Shown: one piece after another, positions 22,984 to 32,957 of the stretch | How the letters are laid out: every line of letters begins with the position of its first letter | Position numbering within the stretch: position 1 is the stretch's first letter | Source: Fragilaria crotonensis | Lineage: Eukaryota > Bacillariophyta > Fragilariophyceae > Fragilariales > Fragilariaceae | Direction of reading: 5' to 3' | Assembly: GCA_022925895.1 (NCBI GenBank) | Contig: JAKSYS010000300.1 | Location: 1-64,000, forward strand | DNA length: 64,000 nucleotides | The notes under the pieces: model-generated | Database searches by the model: none | What the model was told of the DNA's origin: nothing | The model's input: only the letters and a program-made list of their open reading frames with translations | Made by a program: the position numbers and the translations under genes

Positions 22984-24495
22984 ATGCTGCAGATGTCTTT
23001 CGCTATCTTTTCGATGATAGGAACGATGCCGATGATAGATGTCTCCCTACTTGATGGACACAACGACCACGACAACTACAGTACTGACGACAGCACCTTT
23101 GGCAACTTCTGGCACAGCCAATATTTTGTTAGTGACGACGAGGAGGATGAAGCACCAGCACCACCACCACCAACATCGCCGGTTAGAAAGAAGAAAAGAA
23201 CTTCTTATGCGAGGAAACCACAATCCGAGAGCACATGGTCAAGAGATTATTTGATTCCCACACTCCGAGAAAGTTACATCATCAAACCACATGGGAGAGA
23301 TGCCAAGAAGTTTCGAAGATTGTTCCGAGTTCCTTATGATCTTTTTGTTGTATTAGTGGGCCTTTGTAAGGAAAGGTGGTGGACAGATTGGACGCCTGAA
23401 AAAGTTGATGCCGCAGGAAAGCTTGTGTCCAATCTCGAATTGAAGGTTCTCGGGGCATTGTATGTTCTGGGGACTGGGGCTTCTCAGCACCAGGTTGGGG
23501 TGCAAACAAACATAAGTGAGGAGGTTCATCGTTGCTTCTTTTTGGCGTGGATTTCCAAAATGTCTTCGATTCAGAAGGAGTACATATTCATGCCGACAAA
23601 CGATGAACAATTTGAAAGGGTAGTTGGTGAGTATTCGACACGGGGGCTTCCGGGTTGTGTGGGCAGCGTTGACTGCGTTCATGTGGGTTGGGATAAGTGT
23701 CCCAGTATGTACAAGCACATGTACACAGGCAAGGAGGGGTTTCCCTCTATTGCCTATGAAGTCATTTGCACTGCTCGCAAATTTATTCAGTCTGTTTCTG
23801 TTGGACACCCCGGGTCCAGAAACGACAAGCATATTGTCAGAACAGATGATTCGGTCATGCAACTGTTGGAGGGAAACGGATGGCTGCAGTCCAAAGCCTG
23901 GAAAGCCGCTGGTCCTGATGGACGACGTGTTTCCTTTTTTGGTGTGTATCTGATTTGCGACGGCGGGTATCATCACTGGCCTTGTTTGATTTCGCCGGTG
24001 AAGGCAGGCACCCCTGGCAGTGCAGTGATGCAGTGGAGTCAAAAGGTAGAGTCCGTGCGAAAAGATATTGAAGGAGTCTTCGGGATTTTGAAGTCCAGGT
24101 TTAAGTTTCTCAAAAATTTCAACAGCTTGAAACATCATTCGGCCATCGATAATGCTTTCGTCACATGCTGTATTTTGCACAACATGTTACTTGAAACAGA
24201 TGGATGGTTGGATCCCAACCTACCACCTCTTCCTGGCGGAGTTGAGGAAAGATTGTCGAAGAAGTTCGGCAATATTTATGCGAACAATACATGGAATGGT
24301 ACAGCTGGCATTTGGAATCGAGTTGAGGACGACACCGTTGACGAAGAAATGAATCGCGAAAACCAGCGTCACCACCAATCAAACTTGACAAAGAAGGAAG
24401 CATGGGCAATTAGTTGGGCAAAAGTAACCGCAGCACTGGTTGATCATCACCAGTTTGGTACGGTTCAGCATATGGACAACAACATTCTTAATTAA
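22984..24495 (+). CDS. PIF/Harbinger DDE transposase
   Basis: 503-residue open frame. The N terminus is acidic then Pro- and Lys-rich (DDEEDEAPAPPPPT..RKKKRTS). A helical segment KKFRRLFRVPYDLFVVLV is typical of the PIF family. The catalytic core follows with GSVDCVHVGWDKCPS (Asp about 230), KFIQSVSVGHPGSRNDKHI, LICDGGYHHWP (Asp about 326) and RKDIEGVFGILKSRF (Glu about 363), then AIDNAFVTCCILHNMLLE, the conserved C-terminal helix of this superfamily. The core is intact and has no stop, so the enzyme could be active. The true start is uncertain: another ATG lies upstream (22918, other frame, open to about 23052), and a small indel or intron could extend the protein. Confidence 0.88.
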   Translation: MLQMSFAIFSMIGTMPMIDVSLLDGHNDHDNYSTDDSTFGNFWHSQYFVSDDEEDEAPAPPPPTSPVRKKKRTSYARKPQSESTWSRDYLIPTLRESYIIKPHGRDAKKFRRLFRVPYDLFVVLVGLCKERWWTDWTPEKVDAAGKLVSNLELKVLGALYVLGTGASQHQVGVQTNISEEVHRCFFLAWISKMSSIQKEYIFMPTNDEQFERVVGEYSTRGLPGCVGSVDCVHVGWDKCPSMYKHMYTGKEGFPSIAYEVICTARKFIQSVSVGHPGSRNDKHIVRTDDSVMQLLEGNGWLQSKAWKAAGPDGRRVSFFGVYLICDGGYHHWPCLISPVKAGTPGSAVMQWSQKVESVRKDIEGVFGILKSRFKFLKNFNSLKHHSAIDNAFVTCCILHNMLLETDGWLDPNLPPLPGGVEERLSKKFGNIYANNTWNGTAGIWNRVEDDTVDEEMNRENQRHHQSNLTKKEAWAISWAKVTAALVDHHQFGTVQHMDNNILN

Positions 24496-24658
24496 CATCA
24501 CCACGACTATTATCAAAGACGAAGTAGTTACGTCTACACTTCTTGCTTCATTAGTACAATATGCATAATTCTAACGAGGTACTATTTTGTGCTTGTACTA
24601 GCTAGCAGCGGCGTCTTCTAGTAGGTACTGATTCACTTGGAGGAGGGAGAGTTTCATA

Positions 24659-26209
24659 CTAGTGGTCTTCGGCGCGTTCACGACGCTCCTTGTTCCTGCG
24701 AACTTTGAGGTAAGTTGCCCACTCCTCATCGGTGTAGTCGCCACCCTCTGCGTTGAGAGCAGCGATATCAATAAAAGGAGCCAAAGTGTGGGTCCTGGTT
24801 ACATCATTGATTGGCTCTTTGCCACTGATGATGTCATCCTCGTCCTCGTTTGCTGGTGCCAACAACTCGGCCTCGTTCACTGCAACGCAAACGTAACGAG
24901 GCACTCCTCCTGGTTGAGCTGGTGGTGGCACAGGCGTGCAAAAAATGCGGCTGCTCTCATCCCCGATTAGATTGTTGGGAGACTCGTCATCGTCTGCTGC
25001 TGCTGGAACGAAAGGAGGAACAGCATCAACATCAATAACATCAACACACGCATCGAATGTCGCAAAATCGGGAAATGCGGCGAGCACACTCTGGACCCTC
25101 TCTTCGAACACTTTGGCGCCAATCACCGGTCGCATTTGGACCAGCATTGCCATGGCTTTCTCAAGCTCCTCCATTTTCCCCATCCTTTTCGCAATGTTGG
25201 TGTTCTCTGCCTGCGCCTTAGACGCAATAACTTTTGCCCAGAGAAGCTTCTTACTGGTAGCCGTATCCATCTGCGAGCGAACATGATCGGAACCTCGCTT
25301 CTTGGTGCCGATACTTTCCAATGGTGCCGCCGTCTCCGTTTCTGTCTCCTCATTAGTATGATTTGCGGCCTTCTGCTTCTTCTGTGGGATTGTTCTCCTC
25401 GTGAATGCCCTGGAGTCCGGAATGTTGGCGACGTCGGACAAAACATCGGCCACATTTGGTGCAAGCTGCGGATCACGTCGAAAAATTTTCATGCACAATC
25501 CAAACAGCCAAGGAGTTTTACTGTACTCCCACAGATGAGGAGGAAGCATGGCATCGACCTCTGTCTTGGTATACTTCAATACACCGCCACGCTTAATCTT
25601 TGCCATTTCATCACGATATGCTTTGACGTAGACGTCGTTGCATGACTCGTGGAATCCTCTTCCAGATTTCATGGTCACAAAACTTTTCGGAAACAAAGGC
25701 AACAACTGATTTCTCATTTTGGCGCGGGAGTCTAGATAATATCGGTACAAGGATTCTGCAGTCAACGGATCATCCTTCCTACGAAACGATCTCGCAAAAA
25801 ACAAACGCGCGCTGTCGCCAAAGTGAATCTCGTCAAGGGCAGCGATGCTCGCATTGTAGATCTCCAACATAGCAGCTTCTTTCACTCCCTTCGTCATGGA
25901 GCTGAGCTTACTGATGGCACACCCAGCTTGGAAAACGAGAACTGCCTTGCATGCCGGTAAATGCTCAGAAACAATGTTCCCGCCACAATAATGGACCATT
26001 TTCTGACTGAGGGTGTAGTCATCACCACCCTCGGCATCCAAGTAGTAGTTATCGATGAAGTTTTCGTCGGTCTCTCCAGCAATTACTGGTACATCAATAA
26101 TTGTACCAGTTCCTGCAACTGCTGGAACTCCTGGTGGAGGAGGGGCAATGGAGACATCAGAAGCTGGCGAGTTGACACCTCCCGAGGTAGCAGTACTAGA
26201 GGTCGACAT
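24659..26209 (-). CDS. Harbinger-encoded second protein, no visible MYB domain
   Basis: 516-residue open frame starting at ATG 26209, convergent with the transposase (163 bp between stops) and inside the same terminal repeats, so presumably the element's accessory protein. In classical PIF/Harbinger elements this is a MYB/SANT-like DNA-binding protein needed for nuclear import and end recognition. I see no MYB tryptophans; instead there is a Pro/Ala/Thr-rich N terminus, a helical central region (residues about 90-270, with LYRYYLDSRAKMRNQLLPLF and PPHLWEYSKTPWLFGLCMKI), a basic nuclear-localisation-like RRTIPQKKQK near 290, a coiled-coil-like stretch around 340-380 and an acidic C terminus ending in YTDEEWATYLKVRRNKERRE. 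The function is inferred from position only. Confidence 0.72.
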   Translation of the reverse strand: MSTSSTATSGGVNSPASDVSIAPPPPGVPAVAGTGTIIDVPVIAGETDENFIDNYYLDAEGGDDYTLSQKMVHYCGGNIVSEHLPACKAVLVFQAGCAISKLSSMTKGVKEAAMLEIYNASIAALDEIHFGDSARLFFARSFRRKDDPLTAESLYRYYLDSRAKMRNQLLPLFPKSFVTMKSGRGFHESCNDVYVKAYRDEMAKIKRGGVLKYTKTEVDAMLPPHLWEYSKTPWLFGLCMKIFRRDPQLAPNVADVLSDVANIPDSRAFTRRTIPQKKQKAANHTNEETETETAAPLESIGTKKRGSDHVRSQMDTATSKKLLWAKVIASKAQAENTNIAKRMGKMEELEKAMAMLVQMRPVIGAKVFEERVQSVLAAFPDFATFDACVDVIDVDAVPPFVPAAADDDESPNNLIGDESSRIFCTPVPPPAQPGGVPRYVCVAVNEAELLAPANEDEDDIISGKEPINDVTRTHTLAPFIDIAALNAEGGDYTDEEWATYLKVRRNKERRERAEDH

Positions 26210-26328
26210 TGTAAAAAGTATGGATCCATTTTATTGCTTGCAGCGGAGGGAAAACTACTTGAGTAAATTCAGTACAGTACAGTACGGATTCCTTGTTCTT
26301 CAGTTTTCAAATTCAAACAAATGGCGCC

Positions 26329-27326
26329 CAGGCCGTTGTTATACAAGAAATAAAAACATTGAAGTTTTGAAGTTTCGAACATTCATAACCTATTGTCTAT
26401 CGGGTTATGAATGTTCGAAACTTCATTCGACCTTAGCGGTTATTATACGACAAAACAAAACATCGAAGTTTTGAAGTTGAAAACTTTCAAGTTCAATCGC
26501 TTTCTCAAATCTGCACCCATATGAGCACATGGGCGTCCATCGCAAGGAGTGGGTGATCCTCGTTCCAAGTAGTAACACTAGCTAGTACTTCCAATAACTT
26601 TGTCCTATACTATTGATACTCATTGTGAAGATAGAGGTGACATAACAACAACGATCGAATACACCAGTCCAGCCAGGAGACGACGGACCATATCACCATA
26701 CCTCATCCAGTCCCGAATTGATTTCTTTCTCTCATATCTAGAGCTGTATCTCATTCAATCTTGGTCGGATTGAAGAAAATGACATTGATTCGAGACCGGG
26801 CGATTCACACGAAACTTTCTGTCTCCTCATATTTTTCGTGCGACCTTTAGTTTCAAAAAGAGCCAGCTCGATTGGCATCATTGTAAGAGATCCGACTCAA
26901 TTTTTCGGCCTCCTTTCCTGTCGTATCTCACTCAATCTCGATCGGAATGAAGAAAGTGACATTGATTTGAGACCGGGCGATTCACACAAAACTTTCTGTC
27001 TCCTCCAAGCAGTTAGGTCAGGCCGGAGACGACGACTCTTCTCTGGCAGATGTGAATAGCTCATGGTAGCTGGAAAGTTCATGAGTCATATAGTGACCGT
27101 ACGTAAGAATACAAGCAACAATTGTACTGGAGCAATAGGTTATGAATGTTCGAAACTTTCAACTTGAATGTTTTGGCCGTGGCCACTTCAATTTTTTTGA
27201 GGGGACATGTCGACCTCATGGATTTCGAAGTTTCGAACATTCATAACTCATAACCTATTGAATAGGTTATGAATGTTCGAAACTTCAAAACTTCAATGTT
27301 TTGTTTTCTTGTATAACAACGGCCTG
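26329..27326. repeat. Nested inverted-repeat (MITE-like) structure within the Harbinger right arm
   Basis: About 65 bp starting caggccgttgttatacaag at 26329 recurs in inverted orientation ending ...cttgtataacaacggcctg at 27326. Inside, the word gaagtttcgaacattcataacc occurs repeatedly in both orientations (about 26368, 26401, 27137, 27228, 27260), making two local hairpins at 26368-26423 and 27225-27290. A further degenerate copy of the arm lies at about 26431-26485. Two diverged direct repeats of about 85 bp (26743-26828 and 26923-27005, both with gagaccgggcgattcacac) lie between. No coding capacity is seen. Confidence 0.75.
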
Positions 27327-27721
27327 ACGCTAAGGACGCCGGCACAGAAGTCAAAATATGTCACGTGTCCACACCGTGCCCACAATCGATTTATTTAGAT
27401 TTTACCCTGCGTGTTGCGTTTGTGTCGACGCTAAGAATCGGCCTCAGTACTTCAAGTTGCAATGTTCAAGTTTCAAGTATCCACCGTAGAATACTACGGT
27501 ACTTGTGTATTATGCGGTACAATGTACATAGCTGAACAGTACTGATGCCAATGCCTGAAACTCGAAGTATGTTACCACCAGTGTACCATACTTGTACTCA
27601 GTATACCTTGCGCTATGAACATACTTGTACCTTGTACTCCGAGCTCCGAGTACTCGTACCTTATAGACTTGTACTCCGCCATCAACTCATGTGGCGTCTT
27701 GGATTTTCTCACGATCTTTTG

Positions 27722-28610
27722 ATGTGGTGTTCAAGACGAGTTGACCACAACGAGGGCAGGCTCCCCACCCTCCGCTTTGTCGGCGCAACGATTGCATCAA
27801 TACTAGCACTCTTCCTCTTCGGGATCGATGAATCGGAAGCGTTTAAGTCGCTTCACACCGCGCGGAAGGGGCGGGCGTTGCCCATGATTGGCAACTTTCT
27901 TGCTGGTGTCACCGGTCTTCCTCCCCCAAGCTTACTTGACGAAGCCTGGACGAACGACATTGTTCAGCTCACATCTCTGGAGAATGTAAAATTGGAGTGC
28001 GCCTACAAGGCCACTCGCGATGGATGGTCAGCCATTGACTTTCACCAAGCAGTGGATGAACGAGGTTCAGGAATCGTAGTCGCACTATCTCGCTCTGGAG
28101 CAGTTTTTGGTGGTTTCAACCCTTTAGGCTGGAGATCTACCGATGACTATTCAAGTAGCAATGCGGCGTTTTTATGGTTTGTCAATGGCAACAAGGTTAC
28201 CAAGTCTCCCATACTGCCAGGCGGTACGTCGCCCATATTTGCTTAGGGTCCCACATAGCCGCGTCATGGGTTATGATCCCTGCGCCACGTTTGACTTATT
28301 CTCTGATTCCGTCATTTTAGGCAACGCCGCTATCTTCGACTACGCTACTGGTGGTCCTTGTTTCGGTGCTGCGGACCTTCATATTGGGTCTCCAAAGGCT
28401 GCCATCATGGGCGGCTTTGCTGGGCCTAGTATGGAGGACACCAACATCAACGCCGGCAACCTAAGAGAAGGATCCTCATCACCTGGAGGCGCATACGATG
28501 CTCCCCGGGGATGGCCTGCAAAAGGGAAATTTCAGCTCGCCGAGGTAGAGGTCTATGTGAATGCCAATGTTAGGAAGGACGCGGTTTCAGCAGGATGGTG
28601 GCCATTCTAA
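27722..28610 (+). CDS. TLD-like domain protein, probably plastid-targeted, two exons
   Basis: Exons 27722-28223 and 28321-28610; the intron runs gtacgt...cattttag and splices a Gly codon (LPGG|NAAIF). The mature part reads KLECAYKATRDGWSAIDFH, DERGSGIVVALSRSGAVFGG, NAAFLWF, then CFGAADLHIG and LAEVEVYVNA, in the order of a TLD domain (LLYxxSRDGFS..FH, GxxFGG, FGG..D, I.EVEV). The N terminus has a hydrophobic signal-like segment (FVGATIASILALFLFGI) followed by ESEA|FKSL, resembling the diatom plastid cleavage site. TLD proteins are linked to oxidative-stress resistance and V-ATPase regulation; a role in the plastid would be unusual. The start could instead be ATG 27689. The upstream 240 bp is GTAC-rich and non-coding. 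Confidence 0.7.
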
Positions 28611-29262
28611 GCATTTCTTCGAAAGTTCTCCAGCTGCTACAATATTTTAATTACGTCGCAACAGGGCAACATCATAAATGATATGGATTCGTATCTTTAG
28701 TTCTTTTCCAAGAAGTGCGAATGTACCGTGAGACGGCGGCGTTAGGTCACTGTGTTCCGAAAGGACCACCTTGCGACCATGATTCCGATAGCCAAGATTA
28801 TGCTCTTGTTGTATAGCAGGGATGCCTTCGTACTTTGTTGATTGGTCGATCTAATGGGATGCCTTGAACAAAATTCGGTCTATTTGCACCGTCTTCAATC
28901 ATTCCCTTCTTCGACGTGATCGTGCAACATTCTCCATGTCTCTGTGCTTGGATTAGCTTAATACACTCCCACCGTATCTCCAGTCAACGACGCCATCTCC
29001 ATCTTCAATTCTTTGACGAATTGGCGACATTAAGGTCACACAGGGAAACCCGCGGGGCCGAGATCTTATCACTCACTCCTTTCTATAACTCTAACAGTCC
29101 ACTCCGCGTATAGGCAATTGAGGGTGGCGATGACGCCCTAATGGCGTTTCGATGATGAGTGCTTCATACCTGAATCATGTATGGTTGTACTATTTGCTGT
29201 GTATTTATTGTTAACGATAAATGAATTCGTAAGACCTTGTGTGCGCAGCCAACCTTTCACCT
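28611..29262. other. Intergenic, convergent 3' ends
   Basis: Lies between the 3' ends of the TLD gene (+) and the bZIP gene (-). I see no gene, RNA or repeat. Confidence 0.6.
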
Positions 29263-29863
29263 TCACGCAAACTCTGCGACGTGCGTGGGCACCCGCATTG
29301 CCGCATTGAACAGTGGGCGAACAGCGTTTACAAAAAAACTGCTGTCGAATTGACCGTTATCCTCTCCCACTGAGGGAAGGATCCGAGAGAGAGAGAAGTC
29401 AACTGTCTCAGCATAACTCGGGGAGCTTAGGAAGTGCTCCATGGTCATTTTATGTTTGTGGCACAGGTCGTCTGCGTCAGAATTACTCTGAAAATGAGAC
29501 AGTGCCTTGTTTATGTCTGGGCCCTATAGGGCATGATCCAAGTGAACGATGTTAGTATCCAGAAAATAGGAAACAAGAGAAGCGATGACCGCCCAGCAAA
29601 GGTATGATGCTTACCGTATCCCTGCGCAGAGTTTTCGTTTTACCCATGAGGTTCTGCAAGGCGACAACCTCCTGTCGGAATGCTTCGTTCTCGGCTCGCA
29701 ACTCCTCATTCTTTTTGCTGAGTTCGGAAACGGTCTTTTGGAGCTCGAGTGTGAACACATTCTCACGGTATCTGCTTTTGCGAGCGGATCTACGGTTCGA
29801 TGCTCGTCGGCGCTCCTTGCGCTCATCGGCTTCCGCAGTTGGTTTTCCATTGGAACGAGTCAT
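29263..29863 (-). CDS. bZIP transcription factor, two exons
   Basis: Minus strand: exon 1 29863-29615 and exon 2 29487-29263, intron gtaagc...ttttcag, phase 0, total 157 residues. The basic region is ERRRASNRRSARKSRYRE (residues about 17-34), with the invariant N-x7-R spacing, followed by a leucine-zipper stretch LELQKTVSELSKKNEELRAE and onward to LQNLM. Exon 2 adds SNSDADDLCHKHKMTMEHFL and a short tail without known domain. A nuclear DNA-binding dimer is expected; targets are unknown. Without the splice, the exon 1 frame would read into about 60 nt of intron and stop, so the splice is preferred. Confidence 0.83.
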
Positions 29864-31425
29864 TTTGATTTGTACGTTGCGAGTTCGGCTGGCAAGCTAT
29901 GCGGGACAATTTCGCTTCGAGGGAGGTGTTGAATGGGCAGCGAGGGGCAGGTTCTCCACTTGGATCCAATAGTCTCCTGGTCAGAAGGCGGCAGGAGCGT
30001 GTGTATGGGGGAAACTGAAAAGAGTGGATCAAATTGCCGGCGACGTGAGCCGAAGGAAACTGCACTCTAGAGGCTATTGCATCAACTTCAAGGAGTCTTT
30101 TTGAAGTGCAACTGAAAGCATTGATCGCACGATGTACGATGTACATACTAACGGAGATCCGGAAACTCCTTCTTTACGCGTCGTCTGTGTCATACTCGTG
30201 ACGTCAGACGTTGAATTCCCTGATGACAGACAACATCCCGGAGACTTAGCAAGATGCTGTAAATCTCTCTAAACAAAGATTATGTTTCTCTAAACTACAT
30301 CCGACTAAACCCAATCAGAAGTGCCGTACAGGACCTTCCTGGTATGTTGAATTAAAAAAACCGATGGAAAGACTATCGTCCTATATAGTTGAGAAATAGC
30401 TCATAGAACTCGATTGACGAAGCACTAATAGTCACCTGTACTGTGACACTTGGATCTAATTAATTTTTTATGTTGTCGATGTCGCTTATCGATCAACAAA
30501 AACAAACTATATGAACGAGTACTTGCCGTTTTGTACGACATACTTGACCACCTTTATTCAGAATGAACATGACAGGTCATTGATTCAGTTTTATATGTGA
30601 AATACGGTCCTGTAGTAATAATGAATAAGGATCTTTATACCGCCGATTACTCGTGTCGAAGGCCCCTCTGATGCGTAGTTTCCGGAGGATAATTCAACCT
30701 TCAAGTTGAGTTTTGCGATGTGAGGATGTCATTCTTCAAGTTCACCTTGAAGTTACTTTTCTACCACGTTTGTCGTTCACCATAGCAAACTTTTTGATTC
30801 CGTATTGCGAATTCCGTCGAATAAATTCACTTTGGGTCATGGGTCCATGTGTCGACGTGTGCTCCAAATGAAACCTATGACATGTGTCGCATACGATACC
30901 CTGTGTACTATGTACAGACTATGTATGATGAGTGATGAGTAAGATGCACCTGGGTGAATTTCCAATTTCCCAGAAACTCCGTTGCACCGGTAATGAAAAA
31001 TTTAGCATCTTCAATCAAGTTTGAAACCGTTGTCTGCCAGGAGGACCGAGGACCCGGGAGCCGGGAGCCGGGAGCCAGGACCCAGGACGCCAGGACCCAG
31101 GACCAGCGAAAGCAGAAATAGGGAATAATTGGCTTTGAGCCACGGTAATAACAATAAAAATCCCAAATCTCGGGCGCAGGGAAAAAATAATACCATCCCG
31201 GACTTACGACGGTTCAACCGTAAAGACACTTCGAAATCTATTCAACGTGTCACCGCTATGCTTCAGAGCAAGAAAAACGTTGCGATTGGCACGGATAGGC
31301 ACTGCGACACATTAGCTATCGTCGCTGGATGCAGGCAGCTTGGCTTACTGTACACGGAAATACTCGCGAATGGACCGCATTCCCTGCCCTACTTGCCGCT
31401 TTATCCAATTTTTGTAGCATCACTA
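29864..31425. other. Intergenic with a short GGGAGCC/AGGACCC repeat
   Basis: Upstream of the bZIP gene. No supported gene. Positions 31040-31110 are a short-period purine-rich tandem tract (gggagccgggagccgggagcc then aggacccagg variants). The rest is AT-rich and unremarkable. Confidence 0.55.
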
Positions 31426-32957
31426 TGGCTGGATGCACGTTTTGTGAATTTAGGGTAGCCTCAGTAGCGCCGGTATGCTATTTATTTAGTTTCGAGCTGA
31501 CACCCATTTGCTTAACTCGGCAATCACCACACTTCATTGTTGTCGACATTGACAACCACATCTCTCTCGTTACGTTGTGTCTCCCGCGTGCACTGATAGC
31601 TCAAAAGCATCATCAATGGCACTATGAGCAGTATCAGCATCAGTGCACGCGGGAGACACAACAGATCGACATTTATCTTGTCTTTTGTGGGCACGGTTTC
31701 AGCAAGGGAATCGTTGCCTCCGGAACAACAATACCCATGGTGCACATGCGCATGAAGTGTGCACCATTGTGAGTCAACTCTCCAGTACAAATTGATGTAT
31801 CAAGCGCGCTTTAATGCTGAACAAACGAAGGTGAGTGACTTGAGCGGCTTAAATATCTCGTCAAAACTCGAAAGTGCTAACATTCCTGTCACTTTTTGCC
31901 AAAACAATGTTTGTCTTTCTGGGAAGTATGGGTACGGAGAGAGAACGTCTTTTGAATAAAGGCAATTTGCTATGGCAATGGGATGTGCTGTTACAATGGT
32001 GCAAGTTCCAACTTCTGTGTTTGCTTCCGTGGTTTGTATTGATTTGTCATTTTAGCTGCAAGTTAACGATACGGGATGAATGGGGAGATTGCATGTGCTG
32101 CTCCTATGGTTTTGCCGTTGGCTATTCGGTTGACTTTTCTGCTGGATAATCTTACGGAGGAAGCTTTGCAGGCGGATACATCATTGACAATGTGCGCATA
32201 GCGTCATCTTGTCTCGCATCCACCAGTATTGCGGCCAGGCTCCGAAGAAGAAAATTGTGAAATGGGGTGGGCACAGGGCTAGCACAGCACAAGAGAAGTC
32301 ACTTGTCCGCCTTGAGGCCTTTGCTCGGGTGTAAATGCAGGAATGAAATACGAGTAGAAGGAGCACCTCGTAAACGATCCTGAATGCTCTTTGGAGTGTT
32401 GCCAACCCTTGCCGACAGACCTGGAAGGTGAATCCTCAATACAAAGATAGGAAAGGCTGGCGCTGTATTGAACGAATCAACAAGCCAAGCCAAGCCAACT
32501 TGATTATTCTGAGTCTTCAATGATTGTAGCACTTGTTCTTCTTTATGACATAGAAGAAGCCAACATGGCGTTTGTAGCAATTCATGCGGGGCCGTTCAAT
32601 TCTGGCTGGGAGGACACAATTTTGATGTGCAGCATCAAACTTGTCCGCAAATGAAAGGCTGCTGTATATTCCACAAGTCAGTATGTTGACACAACGTCTG
32701 AGAGGAAAAGGAGATGCGTATTCGACTTCGAGTGGTACAAGGTGTATTCAATTGCCATCATGTCATGCGATGTACTCGAGTATGATCCAAGATCCCAGCA
32801 TGCTGCATCGTGTATCATACAGACTCTCTAGCTACAGAGTACAGTACAGTGTGAAGAAACGAAACGCGATGCATCGCGTGTCTTGAATACTATTTTTTTT
32901 CTATCATACGAGAGCTACTGTGGGCTACCCAAAGCACTTTTTTCGTGCATCCAGCCA
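31426..32957. mobile_element. Non-autonomous TA-flanked DNA transposon (Tc1/mariner-like ends)
   Basis: 1,532 bp bounded by perfect 14-bp inverted ends TGGCTGGATGCACG, extending imperfectly to about 45 bp (both arms contain GGGTAGCC). Each end is directly flanked by TA, the target duplication of the Tc1/mariner superfamily. The end sequence is closely similar to that of the 38705-42392 element (TGGCTGGGTGC), suggesting that element's transposase could act on it in trans. No transposase is recognisable inside; short open frames look random. It contains the 24-bp-stem hairpin at 31574-31662. Confidence 0.75.
31574..31662. repeat. Perfect 24-bp hairpin stem with 41-nt loop
   Basis: The arm at 31574-31597 (gttgtgtctcccgcgtgcac and four more bases) is the exact reverse complement of 31639-31662. 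It sits inside the 31426-32957 element. It could be a fold-back relic or a transposase-binding subterminal structure. Confidence 0.85.

Larger units (their letters stand above)
22558..27443. mobile_element. PIF/Harbinger-type DNA transposon with TIRs and TCA target duplication
   Basis: 4.9-kb element bounded by 28-bp inverted ends: left 22558-22585 starts GGCTGATCCTTAGCG and right 27416-27443, read inward, starts GGCCGATTCTTAGCG; 25 of 28 positions agree. Both ends are directly flanked by TCA (22555-22557 and 27444-27446), a 3-bp duplication of the size typical for this superfamily (usually TWA). It holds two convergent genes, the DDE transposase (22984-24495, +) and a second protein (24659-26209, -), as expected for Harbinger. 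A further acacaaatgcaacacgca copy near 22623 echoes the region inside the right end. The right arm between 26209 and 27416 contains a nested inverted-repeat structure. Confidence 0.82.

Noticed and set aside
22413-22984. Overlapping open frames on both strands at the left end of the Harbinger element
   Set aside because: They result from the terminal and subterminal repeats and have no domain.
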